Shown here: positions 1 to 11,916 of the stretch, piece by piece | How the letters are laid out: each line of letters starts with the position of its first letter | Position numbering within the stretch: position 1 is the first letter of the stretch | Assembly: GCF_000237925.1 (NCBI RefSeq) | Contig: NC_031496.1 | Coordinates: forward strand, 29,988,539 to 30,052,538 | Direction of reading: 5' to 3' | Source: Schistosoma mansoni | Lineage: Eukaryota; Platyhelminthes; Trematoda; Strigeidida; Schistosomatidae | Length of the DNA: 64,000 nt | Translations under genes and position numbers: made by a program | The notes under the pieces: model-generated | Databases searched by the model: none | Told to the model about the DNA's origin: nothing | Seen by the model: only the letters and a program-made list of their open reading frames with translations

Positions 1-271
1 CTTTGGCTGCATCATCAAGGTTTGAGCATTCAACACGAATTGTGTCTTCAAAACGACGAAACCAGGAATCGAAAATAATACCAGAATCGGGATCATAATT
101 GAATTCACAAATAGAATTTGCGATACTGTCATATTTATCTGACTGAGAATTTGATGATGAATGAAATGAGAGCTTCTGCATCAATGCATCTAAAAGCTTC
201 ATTTGGTTTGCATCATTCTGAGCTTGCTGGATTTGTAGAATGGTTTTAAGGTCGTCCAAAGAAACAGACAT
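1..271 (-). pseudogene. Gag N-terminus of an LTR retrotransposon (runs off window)
   Basis: Reading leftwards from an ATG at 271-269 there is an open frame of 90 codons that leaves the window without a stop. The product begins MSVSLDDLKTILQIQQAQ and later carries a W-F-R-R-F-E-D segment, which is typical of the N-terminal part of Gag in invertebrate Ty3/Gypsy or related LTR elements. Gag would form the particle that packages element RNA. The frame starts about 50 bases inside a putative LTR/primer-site boundary (320/319), exactly where a gag start belongs. The reading frame is unbroken here, but completeness cannot be judged because the rest lies outside the window. It is on the strand opposite to the pol remnant at 1060-3640, so the two belong to different insertions. 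Confidence 0.7.
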
Positions 272-319
272 TTTGATTTGGATCAATCAATATTAAAAAG
301 AAATCTCCGTCGCCAATTT

Positions 320-821
320 TGTTACGTCCTTGAATCTTTCTACCCACTTTGTGCCGAGTATGACCTGTGTAATGTAGATTAAGACCTTGACCCGGTAGGC
401 TGACTGGCTTAACCTTTGAGGCTAATATGCGTGAGTTCGAAGTGGGGGTAGAGAGACGAAAACTATTCTATCCCTGATTGGCTGGCAAGCACGCGAGAGA
501 GAGAGAGAGAGAAGACAAAGACAGCTGGAACGCTAATCACTTTATTCCAACCCCGATCTAGCACTCGAATTCCCAATTCAGATTAGGGTGAAAGGTTACA
601 TGAATAAATAGATGAATAGGCTGACCACAACGTACAATAATTAGGAAAATACAATTATGTCCAAAACTGGGGGATCATAGTAGAAAATAGGGTACAAAAG
701 ATTACGTCTAAATGACAATAGCTTTACAACAGAAAATGCTATGGCAATGAATTATACATCAAACGAAAGCTTATGATCTGTAGAACAGGCTAGGGGCAAA
801 AGTAAATGTTACAGTTTTACA
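320..821 (-). mobile_element. Putative LTR with adjacent primer-binding site
   Basis: On the - strand the segment starts TGTAAAACTG and ends ACGTAACA, a TGT...ACA pair, and is followed at once (319 downwards) by AAATTGGCGACGGAG, a primer-site-like motif of the GGCGAC type common in Gypsy elements, and then by the gag start at 271. A (GA)n run lies at about 495-512. The gag-side boundary is well supported by context; the far boundary near 821 rests only on the terminal TG/CA and is tentative. No second LTR copy is in the window. Confidence 0.45.
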
Positions 822-1059
822 AGCTTTGAATTAAATGAATTAACGCCCCCAAAAATAGCTTCCGTAATTTGTTAAGGCTTCTTGTTTTGCGGTTCACATC
901 TGAATCCATTTATGATATAGCATGTAAGAGCTCGCACAATACTCTGTGGAAACTAACTAATTTATGTGTTTGTGTAACCTTTTTCCGGTTGCTGTTTATT
1001 TCCATAGTTAGGTATACGATATATCTACTCTATCATCTATTACTCGATAGGTACTCTGA

Positions 1060-2880
1060 GGTATACCAAACTCTGTCGGAATCGCCGTGTATAATCAGCA
1101 ATATTACACACTATACCACGACCACAGGACCGTCTGTATTCTTGAAAACGAGCCGACGAACTCTCAAGGCGATTAGGTTGGCTAAAACCGAATTCGATCA
1201 CATGATAGACTTAGGAGCCATCAAACAGCCCATCAGCATCTCCTTTGCATATGGTCCCTAAAAAAGACATCAACGACAGTTTTCCAAATGGTGACCGTCA
1301 GCGGTTGTATGAGAAAACTATTCCTTATCGTTACCTGTTGACTCACGTTCACGATTTCACAGCTGCCGTGAAAGGTATAACTGTTTTTTCCGAAAATCAA
1401 CCTAGTTAAAGCGCATAACCCAATCGCCATTGCTACTGACGACATTCCTAAAACCGCTATCATCACCCCCATCGGACTCTACGAATTTTCGCTCGTGCCC
1501 TTCGGCCTAAATACTGCTTCACAAACTTTCCAGAGATTCACAGATGGGGTTATTCGTGGTCCCAACTTCGTACATGTGTACGTTGATGACTGCTTTATTG
1601 CAAATCCGGACAGCAAATCTCATCTCCAGTATGTGGATCCTGTCTTCAAACGACTACAAAAGCACGGCATTACTGTAGACACTCAGAAATGTCAAATCGG
1701 CACGGACTCAGTAGATTTCCTAGGACACACTAATAATGTTCAAGGCATCCGACCTCTGAAAAGCAATGTGGAAGTTATTATTGATCACCCAGAACCGACG
1801 AAAATCAAGCGACCATACATGTTCAACGGTCTAGCAAGTATTTAGCGATGGTTCTTACCAAATTGACCGTCTCTTATGAGACCTACAACCAACCATTTTC
1901 ATGGAAATGCAAAATCCATCAATTTGGACGGCATCGCGAAAAAAGTATTCTTCATAGTTAAAGAAGTCATTGCCAAAGCAACGTTGCTCTCACACCAGGA
2001 TGCCAAAGCACCCGTTAGTATCTCAGTAGACCCATCCGACTGGGTTAACTACAACTGACAAAGTTTGGCATTGGTTACCGAACACCGAATCGATCTATAA
2101 CACTTACGGGAGGGAACTCCTAGCTATGTATTGTTCTGTACGACACTTTCAACACTCTGTTCGCCCATCAAAAGCCTCTTACCTTCTCTTTGGGTTCATT
2201 TTCAAACAAGTAATCCCATCGAGAGTCTCGACTACTGATCTACATTTCTCATTTTACTTCCCATATACAGCAAATTTCTTGGACAAAGAATTTAATAGCA
2301 GACGCCTTGTCTCGCATAACTTCCTTGAACAGTCTCCAAGGGATCGACCTTCTTAAACTCGCTAAGCTTCAAAAAGAAGACACTTATGTTCAGCACGAGC
2401 TATCTTCAACAACCCTGAAATTGCGTACTAAACAGATGGGTGCAGGTAAGGTAACTTTACTATGCGACACATCTGCAGGTATGGATCGTCTAATCGTGCC
2501 TAAATATTATCGACGTAACGTCTCCAATATGTTGTACAAACTTTCTCATCCAGGTGTTCGTATATGCATCATGCTCATAGCAGAACGCTTTTGCTGATAT
2601 GGTATGAATAAAGATGTGAGGGACTAGGTAAGCTCTCGTGTAAGCTGTTCGAGATATAAGGTAAACAGACACAACAAATGTCCCTTAAGCTCATTCAAAA
2701 CTCCCGACGCTCGTTTTGACCATGTTCATGTGGATTTGGTAGGACCCTTACCAGATTCAAATGGATACTCTAGTCTTTTACCCTGCGTTGACCGTTTCAC
2801 TCGATGATCAGCTGATGTTTTCATTCAACCTACCCTACGATATAGTACACATGCCTTTGTATGTAACGACTCACTTCGGT
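1060..2880 (+). pseudogene. Ty3/Gypsy pol remnant: RT, RNase H, integrase (broken)
   Basis: Broken frames in several registers together spell a Gypsy-type Pol. RT parts: a leader ending at about 1255, a VPKK segment near 1256, then FGLNTASQTFQRF with Y-V-D-D (about 1582-1593) and F-L-G-H (about 1717-1728). RNase H-like segments follow to about 2330, then a linker and an integrase zinc-finger-like part (H-P-G-V-R near 2548), and D-H-V-H-V-D-L-V-G-P near 2718, the start of the integrase core. There are many frameshifts and stops, for instance near 1380, 1845, 2058 and 2360. No protease or gag is seen upstream in this orientation. Such a Pol would copy element RNA and insert the cDNA, but this copy cannot work. 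Similarity after about 2830 is lost, where foreign sequence interrupts. Confidence 0.8.
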
Positions 2881-3310
2881 GACCTTTCAGAGGGTTAATT
2901 CCTCTATATTTGACTCCAATAAAAAAATAATATCCCGTTAACTGAAAATTTAATTCAGGCTAAATCTCCTAGTAGCATCATGGATTTACTGGAGATTATT
3001 CAAAAGCCTGAACACCAGAATATAGATATAGTTTACTGTTAAACATTGCTCAAGTACGCAAGCGTACAGAGAGCAAGCACACAGGAAAACAAGTGAGTAT
3101 GTGCGTATGTCAGTGAGTTTTAGGAATGCATATGTATTTATGAGTGTTAGTGGATTGTGGATACCTCATTGATTGTCATTTACTTGCAATCAATGAGAGA
3201 ATAGACTAGGGATTGATGTGGAGACACACACTCAATCAAACTTACACTGAAATTACATAGTGGATTAAAAGTCTAAACTGTAGCAAGCCTATAAATAATA
3301 CAATAGTTGA
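2881..3310. other. Non-coding insert interrupting the Gypsy pol remnant
   Basis: Between the integrase-core remnant (ending about 2880) and the Pol C-terminal tail (starting 3311) lie about 430 bases with no coding similarity that I recognise. The sequence is AT-rich with GTGAGTATGTGCGTATG-like runs. Its position inside one pol suggests a separate insertion or an internal replacement. Confidence 0.4.
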
Positions 3311-3640
3311 ATGGGCTCGCCACAACCTCTCGAAATGGCATACCACGGACTCTCCAAATTCTTTGAGCGTAAACCTAAGTACTGTACAATCGAAAAGAAC
3401 AAAGCTAATGATAACATCAGCATCGATCGTCTCAAAGCTGCGTATTTAGAAGGAAAACCTGTTCATATCCATTTTCCTTTGATACAAACGAAAGACACGA
3501 GTCTCACAGTTAAGACACCTCACCCAATAATCTACAATAACTATGACACACTGGCGGTATCTGATAACGGATTCAAAACAACGAGTTCTGGAAGAAGAGT
3601 AAGGTTCCAAGAACACCTAAACTACTTACCACTTTGTTTC
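3311..3640 (+). pseudogene. Gypsy Pol C-terminal tail (post-integrase)
   Basis: The frame contains MGSPQPLEMAYHG, then F-E-R-K-P-K-Y, then S-I-D-R-L-K-A-A-Y, and near its end T-T-S-S-G-R-R-V-R-F. This order (a beta-rich segment, an 'SIDRLKPAY'-like motif, a basic SGRRV-F stretch) is typical of the region following integrase in Gypsy elements. It fits as the continuation of the pol remnant ending at 2880. The frame runs on to 3697 without further recognisable similarity. Confidence 0.65.
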
Positions 3641-3697
3641 GTCCCGATTTTTCTTTGTATTATTTCAAAAAAGCAAAATACAGAAGAACAGTTTTAA

Positions 3698-4862
3698 TAT
3701 GCTTTAATATGTATTTATTCCAAAAACTCAGTTTTTGTTACCAACATGGTCGCTTATATGTGCATACTTTTACTTTTTAAAAACCCCAAAAAACATCCTG
3801 AAAAAACCCTCTTTTTCATGCTGTTGCGTGTTTATGAAACGCGTGCATATAAGTTTGTTTTCTTTTTTCTCCCACTTTGTGTAATTCGACATACACTTAC
3901 ACATCCTTTCGTTTTCCATTCAAGGATGACCAGAAAAGGCGGAAAAGAGGAATCGAAATATTCATTGTACCTGTTTTTCATTACTAAATTGTACCACCCT
4001 TATAGTGAGGAAAGACGATCAGATACTGCTAAACAAAGCAGGCTATCAGAAGAGTGTTTACCAACAACAAACTCACTGGATCTGAAGTGTAATTAAAATA
4101 ACTCAAAGTGTCATTGAATAAAAAAAGAGAATTCAGCGAAGAAAATTTTTCTTTTCGACGAAATCATTTACCTAAGCTGTACATTCGTATATATAGTTGT
4201 ACGGAAAATATGTCTACAGGAGGTAAGATCGCACTATAAATTGATTCGACAATAAATAACAAATGGGGTTACGTACTAATCAAGGGGTAGGGATGAAAAT
4301 AATTTATGGGTTAGATAGTCCAATTGACAGATATGAAGAAAAGCGACAAACACATAGGTCATAATAATAGATTGAATAATAATCAAGAATACTTGTATAA
4401 GGTTATAATACTAATAACTGATTAGAGTCTAAAATGTGAAGCAGTAATTTAAAAACAAGAAACCAATAATAACCAAATAAAAGTACAGAAAAGAACAACA
4501 ACCAGAAACATACCCATTAAGGGAATTAGGGCCAAGGAAGGGTGAGAGGTTGGAAAAATCGTTTCTGCACTCAAAGTTCAGGATTGAGTTCGTGGACTGC
4601 CAATGCTTCAACAATGCATAAAATATTGCTTCGATCACCTTTCGATCCGGTTCCTTTGACTTTGTAGATTACTTTAAAAGAGGAGTCTTTTGGAGCAATG
4701 TGTCCACAGTTAATTAAATGCTCTCGTATCTAGTTAGTTATCTTTTTACATTCTCCTCTTAAGAGCCAAGCTGGGTAGTGTTCGGACATGCGTTTGGAAA
4801 GTGAGCACTTCGTGAGGCCTAGGTAGGTTTTGGTAGGCCACGTCTTAGGGTCATCACTACCC
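3698..4862. other. No gene recognised
   Basis: Short frames occur (for example 3746-4096), but none shows a domain or splice structure I can support. The sequence may include the 3' LTR of the Gypsy remnant, but I found no second LTR copy to define it. Confidence 0.4.
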
Positions 4863-5250
4863 CATTAGAGGGGAGTGACCTTTAGCGGTAAATAAATCCC
4901 CAAAATCAGTACCTCTGTAAGTCTACGACATTTGATGCTGACCACATTAGTATGAATGGACTCAACTAGCTGGAGGTGCTTGGTCACGTATCCGCACCAA
5001 ATCACGAGTGGAAATACTGTGCTCAACTTCTCCTACAACCTCTAGCCAGATAAGATAAGTCACTTCTCGATATGTCGATAGCTTATCAACTACATCTTCG
5101 AACCTCTTCACTTCCAATTTCACTGTGTTGGTACGTTTCAATTATGAAAGGTGTGACTGGTTAATGTGTTGTCAAACCTCAAATACTTGTGATATCTTCA
5201 AAACCAATTCACAGTCCGAATCAGTGAGTTATGGGACTCTCTACATGAAG
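4863..5250 (+). repeat. Dispersed repeat, copy 1 (unknown class)
   Basis: This stretch is a diverged copy of 31727-32050. Both start with CAGTAAATAAATCCCC-like sequence and share, in order, TCTGTAA, TTTG(A/G)TGCTG, ATCACGAGTGG, CTCGA(T/C)ATG(T/C)CGATAGC, TCTTTGAAC-like and ACTTGTG segments. No coding capacity or terminal structure is obvious. It could be a degraded DNA or retro-element of unknown class. Confidence 0.6.
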
Positions 5251-5621
5251 TCATAGTGGCGGTACCATCTTCTGAGTCTTCCTAAAGAAGGCTCAAATGT
5301 AACTTTAGTCATGTAGGTAATAAGAGGGACAACTTTGGATGTTATTCCTTGACCACTCTTACTCTCAAATCAATTGTTTTTCCTTCAGTTTCCAGGAGGA
5401 ATGCAACATGAACCATGTATTTCCACTATCAAATTGTTCTTTTAATACCCAGACACAAGTTTCAAGGAACAGACAATTCGCCTAATTTTCTAAGCTAGGT
5501 TGAAACTGAATTTTATAATTTGCATTGTTCAGCGGGAAGACGATCTCTTCAAGGCCACGTTGCTGTATTCTCTTCACGTGGTGATTACTAATTTCACGTG
5601 CTAGGTTTTGGATATTACAGG

Positions 5622-8600
5622 ATGGTCAAGAAATGCCTAAGTAAGTTATAGTTATTAGTATTACTCTGCCTGTAGAAAACAAGAGTAAGCGCGTAACCTG
5701 TCACAAGCGATACAAAATTATCAAGAAGGTAAATTCATAGATGTTTGTTCAAATACTGGTTAGGTTAAAGAGCATCACCGCAAGTTACGTAAGGAAGCTA
5801 AGAAGAACTTAAACCGACACCGTAGGTTTGATTTTTATTTTCTAATGAATTCAGGAAAGGATCCTGGTGTCCCTAACATTCTACCCTTCAAAGAAAGTTT
5901 TCTGAAGGATGTTGCCGAAGCAAAAATGAAGGTAATGTATACTATCTTTAATGAATGTTTTAGCTAGAAGAAGCAAGACTTAAAAATATAGAGTATTCGC
6001 AAACTTATAAGTCTCAGAAACATGAAGATGTGGCTCATTCTATAGTTCAGCACGATGTTAAAGATGTTATAAACCAGTCTGACGTTATATTGGAAGTATT
6101 GGATGCACGAGATCCAATGGGTACACGCTGTCCAGAGATAGAAGAAATTGTTCTTGGGGAGAATAAACGTTTGGTCCTGCTCATCAATAAGATTGGTAAG
6201 TGTTATCTAGGTAACCGTTTTAGACCTTGTTCCGCGATCCAATCTCGAGGCTTGGGTAAATTATCTACGCAAAACTCACACGGTCATAACATTCAAGGCA
6301 AATACGCAACGTCAGAGTAACCATCTGTCATATGGAAAACCATACCTTCTCAAAGATGGAAAAATGTAAGTATTCAAAGTTTTAATTCGTTCAGGCCAAC
6401 TAAAGGGTTCGGAACTTCTGAATTATTGTCTTTGCTTGCAAACTACTCCCGTGATCCAAGCTCCAGTCTATCTAACACTAACGCTCGTCTTAGCTTGACT
6501 GTTGGTGTTGTCGGCCTTCCGAATACTGGCAAAAGCGCACTCATAAATACACTTAAAAGGCAAAAGGTGTGCATCAGCGGTAATGTTCCTGGTCTAACAC
6601 GGTAGTTGTTGGTATTTCTTTGATTATGGATTTAGTCAGTCTCAGCGTGTACGGATTGACAAAAACCTATTTCTTCTCGATACTCCGGGTACCTTGGTTT
6701 CAAAGTCATCTGATGCTTCAGATCTTGTGTTAAAAAACTGCGTAAAAGTACGTGACACTATTAGTTTTCTTGCCAAAATTTCGTTTTTGGAATGTTGTTT
6801 TACATTAACTAGTCATGACCAATGTATACAAATGTGGGTCAGACCAGGTGACTATACTATTCAACAGGACGAGATGAAATTACAAATCGCAGTCGATATA
6901 GTGCTTGTATCAATTATTGTGGAAAAGATTAAGACCTGAGAATATGATCCATTTATTTACAATTATCACTGCTTATTCATTTGAACTTTTATTTATTTGA
7001 CGTTTAGTTTTTATGTAGAATATTTTGACAAGTATGTGTGATCAGATTGTTCGAAATGTATGGCCTAAATAAATTGCACTTCTCAGTTCAACTCCATTTT
7101 CTCGTTATTCTACTTAGCTTTTGTCACAATCATTTCAGCGGGTTGAGATTCAGTCTCATTAATCGATTTGCCATGGTTGCCTAATACCTTACACCTCAAC
7201 ATTGGCCACTTAGTTGTTCCACCATTCCTATTGAAATGACTGAATGTAGTTACCATTTTGTGTTTATGCCGCGGTTCATCATTTCAGACGATGTCTCCCT
7301 ATACTGAAAGTATGTGCTTACTAAAAACTGACGATCTTCCGGGTATAGTTACACCGAAAAACCATCACTATTCATTCGTTGGACCGGAACATCAAATTAC
7401 CTACCAGTTCTCCAGGATAGCAGCTTACCTATTTAAGGGTTAGAATCAACAACTACGGTACTGCATCTAAGCCCTTGGTTTTCTAAAGAAGGTTAGAGTT
7501 TCCTGTAAAACTCATTTTTATCACATTTGAGCTGGAGTCAGTGGGAGTATAAGTAGAAACAAAAAATAAGCAACGGCGTCATTTTACAATGCTAGCTACT
7601 GACAAACCTGCAATGGACATGATAAGGACATCGGAAAGTAATTTTCCACCAAATTTAGATCTGGTGTCCACACATGGAAACATAATTCTATTCATTACAT
7701 TAAGATAACAGTTTTTATTGGATTTTATATGTCAACGTTAGACTATACATAATAAACAGCGTTTCATTCTGGTGGGATATTTTCAACAAGATTAGTTTCA
7801 TAACCGTCTGTACTTTTTGTTATCCACAATACAGGTTTTGAAATCAATTTTTAGAAGTAAAGAGATAGTGTTTACCACTTCATATTTGTGAAATCACTTA
7901 GGATGCTAGCTTGTCACCAGTTGTTCCGTTGTGGTTAGCATTATCAATACGTTTTATTAGCAGCTAATAATTTTTTAACTGTTTTTTAAACTTTTTAACA
8001 GCCAGAAATGCTCTCTGATCCTGTTCCAGCTGTTGAAGCCATATTGCGTCGTTGTTCACAAGCGCAATTGGTTTCTAAGTATAAGATTGAAGAGTACAAT
8101 AATGTTTCAGAGTTCCTAGTTAAGTTAGCACACCGTTTGGGTCGAATGAAAAAGGGTGGTATTCCAGACACCACCATGGCAGCGCGTTCTGTAATTAATG
8201 ATTGGATTATGTAAGTAACTTGTTACTGTGACATTCTTTTTAGTGGAAAAATCACTTACTACACGGAGCCTCCATATACTAATACTGTGAAAGAAAATCT
8301 CGATTTATCTTTAGAAGGTAAGTTAATATTTCCTACAAAGCAGTGTAAATTTCCCAACATAAAAATCATTCATTCCTAAGCGTTCCTAAAATTCACCGTC
8401 GTCGTTTATTTTTTAAAGCAGCTTTCGTATGAAAAAATTTTTCGAGTTTAGAAATATAATTTTCTTAAAAGTGATGCGATGCCCATCTCTGCCGCAAATT
8501 GGTACGTTCGTGCTCTGTAGTGATCATTTGTGACTTTGACTTTAATACTGGATTTAACTACTTATATCCTCTTCTTTTCCCTACCCTACTTACTTATACC

Positions 8601-11002
8601 TGTTACCCCTTGAGGGATCATAGGTCACCGACCAAGATTTCTCAGCAACTATGTCTTCACTCACCTTTCCAGTTGTTTTCATTGCCCCATCATCTTTTAT
8701 GTCTGCTTCCCGATCCGGCAAGCATGTGTCCATAGCTCTCATCTTTTCCTTTGGCTTCCAGACTCCAGTTTAGCACTGGCTTATGATTTTCACATCTGTT
8801 TCCTATCTGCCTCCACATCTTTTCTTAACTTCCCCTTCATGTGGAAGCTGATTTGTTATCTAATATATTATGTTGTTGCTGATGATATCCGGCCAACGGA
8901 CACTAAGTATCTTGCATAGACAATTGTTCACAAGTAGCTGTACCATTTTGATGATGGTTGTAGTAGTCCTCCATGTTTCAGCTCCGTACAATGGGACCGT
9001 TTTGATGTTTGCATTGAAAATTCAGACTTTGATGTCCGTTGACAGACAGTTGTTTTGAGTTTCAGATGTTCTCCAGTTGTAAGAATGCCGTTCTTGTTTT
9101 GCCAATTCTCGGCTTCACATCTTCATCACATCCTCCTTGTTCATCGATTATACTGTCCAGAGTATATAAAAGTTTCCATATTTTCTCTATCAAGTCAGTC
9201 AGTCAGTCAGCGACAACGTAGGACCAGGCACATATATGCATCGGTCCAAGTTGCCATACCTCGTTAGCACAACAAGATGAACACCGGATTCATAGAAGTA
9301 ATTAATTTAGTGGTGGCAGTATATAAAGAAAGGTTGTATATAACGATATATTATTGGAAGGAAAAAGTTATGAAGCAATTTTAATCTCAAGGTTTAAGGG
9401 AAGATAAAGAGTGTATACACCTACGCCATTGTGATCGATTCTGAGCCATGTCACCCAGAGTCTTCAACCATTGGTTACGATAGTCACGTGGACTCCAACC
9501 AGGTAGTCTGCATCTACCAACATGGCTCAGACTAGAAGTTAGTGACTTCAAACACTGATGCCATGTTTTGGTTTGGCCGCCCCTAACTCTATCATGTGTG
9601 ATTGTGTTGGTGTTCTCTGAGTTGTATTCCAGGATCATGGTTTTTTCCATTGTGTATATTAAAATCTATTGCTGCAGAGGCTGTTGATACATTGGCTATA
9701 TTCACCTACATTTGCTGCTGTGTATGGGGTCGGAGGGTAAGTTATCTGTGAAGTTCAAATAATCTAGCTGCATCCAAGCTATCTATTGTATTCCGCGCTT
9801 CCCTTGAGACATGGTGGTCTTGATAATCCAGTCAACCATCAGAAGAAAGAGAAAGGGCGAGAGTAAACAGCCTTTTCTGAATCCTATACTCGCTGGGAAT
9901 GTATCTGTGAGCTGCCCTGTATGCACAACTTTGCAGTGTAACCCGTCGTATGAATCCCGTATTTTATTGATGATCCAGGTACAACGAAGTGTTGAAGAAG
10001 GCTTCATAAGGTTCTCCTATCCACACTGTCAAACGCTTTCCCATAATCAGGGAAGTTCAAGTATGGTGACGAGTTCCATTCAATTGATTGTTCAACAATG
10101 ATCTGTAATGTTGCGATTAGGTTGGTACGCTTAATACGAAGTTACCAAAGTATATCATTTTTATATTGGACCAGCGTGTTTAAACACCTCATCTGTGTTT
10201 CTAAGTTATCCAGCTTTTTATTAAAACAGACAACAACACATCCGTGCACAAATATGCGTTGGCCCAAGTTTCTGTACCGCATTAACACGACAAGAGATAA
10301 AAATAATAACGCAATAAAAATTCTAATACGAAAAACAAAAAAAAGTTTTCATGAAAGAATATTGAGATTCAAGATCGATTGGAAGATAAAGAACGAATGC
10401 ATCCACATCATCGCGAATGATTCTGAGTCATGTTGCCCAGTCTTAAACAACTAATAGCCGTTGTTACACGGACCCCAACCAGTGAATCTGAGTCAAATCA
10501 ACAATTAGTGTTTTCATAGACTGATACCATTTCCTAATTTAGCCGCCCCTGGCTTTTTTCCAAACTACTACTATTCCATTAAATATCGCCCGTCAAGGTA
10601 GGTTGTGGTCAGCCATTATTGACACATGTCCTAACCACCTCAGTTGATGATTCACCATTTCATCAACGGATTTGCCACACCTTCCAAATATCATGCCTAA
10701 CCTTAAAGTTGCTCACTCGGCCATTCCGCACGACCCAAATAATGTTTCTATTAAAGACTAGGTATTAACATATAGCCAGCTATTAAGTCATTGTTAAGGA
10801 CACTTCTCATCTACCAAAGAAAAATGCACCGACTCCAATTTTTTAGGGTGTATTGTGCAAAGCAGTTAGCTTATCATGATTCCTCTAAGTTTCCTAATTG
10901 TATTTACAAGTTTGTGAGACATGAGTTTTGAGTTTTTAAATGTTTTTTACTTCGTATTTTTCAGACCATGCAATGGATATCTCTGAATTTCCGACAAACT
11001 AA
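5622..11002 (+). CDS. GNL3: Nucleostemin-like nucleolar GTPase (11 exons, 406 aa)
   Basis: Exons: 5622-5640, 5676-5728, 5764-5821, 5855-5931, 5964-6195, 6224-6365, 6395-6601, 6636-6747, 8002-8210, 8244-8317, 10965-11002. All introns are GT-AG and all phases fit. The N-terminus has the basic [13 protein letters not shown] block of nucleostemin (nucleolar targeting), then DPGVPN. The GTPase is circularly permuted: DARDP at about residues 116-120, G4 NKID 144-147, G1 [12 protein letters not shown] 234-245, PGLT 259-262, G3 DTPG 278-281. A GKI-YYTEPP segment follows, then a short last exon ending in SEFPTN. The family shuttles between nucleolus and nucleoplasm and acts in 60S ribosome assembly and growth control. 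The protein is shorter at its C-terminus than vertebrate GNL3. The last exon is inferred from phase and splice signal only. The ATG sits one base after TTACAG, so a cis or spliced-leader acceptor directly before it is possible. An ATTAAA signal lies at 11080-11085. Confidence 0.9.
6748..8001 (+). other. GNL3 intron 8, nothing recognised inside
   Basis: The intron is 1.25 kb, bounded by GTACGTG and TTTAACAG, between the exon carrying DTPG and the exon starting PEML. Small open frames (for example 7258-7443) show no domain. All earlier introns of the gene are about 28-35 bases long, the very short 5' introns known from schistosome genes. Confidence 0.6.
8500..9125 (-). mobile_element. SR2/RTE-like non-LTR element, C-terminal part
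   Basis: Read on the - strand, the segment gives a decayed C-terminal RT region: [13 protein letters not shown] near 9100, then N-S-K-Q-L-S-V-N-G, a CPLAG-like (S-V-R-W-P-D region) stretch near 8890, and a terminal K-T-T-G-K-V segment near 8670. The same order occurs on the + strand at 57480-58750 and in part at 49200-49610 (-). It lies in the last GNL3 intron, antisense to the gene. Frameshifts make it inactive. It is probably the continuation of the RT fragment at 9600-10095. Confidence 0.7.
9193..9593 (-). mobile_element. Family B 3' end nested in SR2-like element
   Basis: On the - strand this encodes [12 protein letters not shown], then [12 protein letters not shown] and [12 protein letters not shown], the C-terminus of the family B RT ORF. 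It is followed by a 3' UTR that ends in a GACT/CTGA microsatellite (9193-9213). Directly upstream in the same frame are residues of the SR2-like element ([10 protein letters not shown]), and the rest of that element resumes at 9125. Family B therefore inserted into the SR2-like copy. A near relative of this 3' UTR is at 46565-46738. Confidence 0.75.
9600..10095 (-). mobile_element. SR2/RTE-like RT fragment
   Basis: On the - strand the frame 10007-9783 contains [14 protein letters not shown] and [16 protein letters not shown], the RT segment around the (R/K)QGC.LSP.LF motif. The stretch 9660-9600 then carries [12 protein letters not shown]. Together with 8500-9125 it forms one degraded element, split by the family B insertion at 9193-9593. 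Confidence 0.7.
10190..10760 (-). mobile_element. Old family B 3' end copy
   Basis: The - strand shows clear but diverged nucleotide similarity to the family B C-terminal coding region seen at 11588-11890. Examples are the reverse complements of TTGATGAAATGGTGAATCATCAAC, here 10633-10656, and of GGGGCGGCTAAA near 10540. All frames are broken. It fills the last part of the final GNL3 intron before exon 11. Confidence 0.55.
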
Positions 11003-11325
11003 TAGATGTAAATGTTTAGAAGTGTAAATATAACATTAATTTAATGTATTTTGCTTTGACTGGTAAAGATTGATTTTCAATTAAAGTTGTTAAATGATAG
11101 ATAATCGCTGCAATCCTGGGCAAAGTGCAGTTATATTCGTTTCCACATGGTCCACTTTTTTTATTATGTGATTAGATTTCTTTCATTATTAGCTTCATTT
11201 TAGGAGACTGTTGCCAACAATTATTATATAAGGTTAACTGGTGGAGGATTCTGGTGTATTTCAGTTGTGATTTTCATCCAACTGCGACTAGTTCATGATG
11301 CAAGTTACCTTTGGAAGTCATTACT

Positions 11326-11916
11326 CAGTCAGTCACAGCGTAGAACTTCGTACGTACGTACATCAGTTCGAGTTGCCATACCACGTTAACACAGAGATGA
11401 AGTTGTCGATTCAAATCCCATAGTGGTAGAAGTAATAAGAGTATAAACATTATGTGAAAGATTAGGGTTTGAAGATGTTATTCAAGGAGTATAATACAGT
11501 GAGATGAATTTGAAAAGAGGAAAAGAAAGGGACATGAAGAATTCAGAAGATTAGGATTTAGGAGAACACAGAGTGAATGCACCTACGCTATTGCAAACGA
11601 TTTTGAGCCATGTCATTCAAGGTCTCTAACCATCGATTGCTATCATCTCGCGAATCCCAACCAGATAGTCTACATCTACTAACATGGCTCAGTCCACTTA
11701 ACAGTGACTTCATGGAATTGTGCCACGTTTTGGTCTGGCCGCCCCTAGCTTTCTTCCAACCTACTCCTACACCATAAAGCATTGCACGTCGGGGCAGTCG
11801 GTGGTTGGGCATACGTAACACGTGTCGCAGCCATCTCAACTGATGAAGTTTCACTACTTCATCAATTGATTTGCCATCATTACCCAATATCCGTTTCCTA
11901 ATAACTGCATTATTTG
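11326..11916 (-). mobile_element. Family B 3' end, young copy
   Basis: The - strand frame 11887-11588 encodes L-H-Q-L-R-W-L-R-H-V-L-R-M and ends N-D-M-A-Q-N-R-L-Q. It is followed by a 3' UTR and a GACT repeat at 11326-11334. The peptide and the 3' UTR are almost identical to those on the + strand at 20340-20790. It is a 5'-truncated copy just downstream of GNL3. Confidence 0.8.

Noticed and set aside
3746-4096. 116-aa plus-strand frame, as a host gene
   Set aside because: No domain, low-complexity F/K composition, and position next to a dead Gypsy element.
9193-9213. GACT/CTGA runs as an independent microsatellite or CRISPR-like repeat
   Set aside because: They occur at the same place at the end of every family B copy and are the element's 3' tail.
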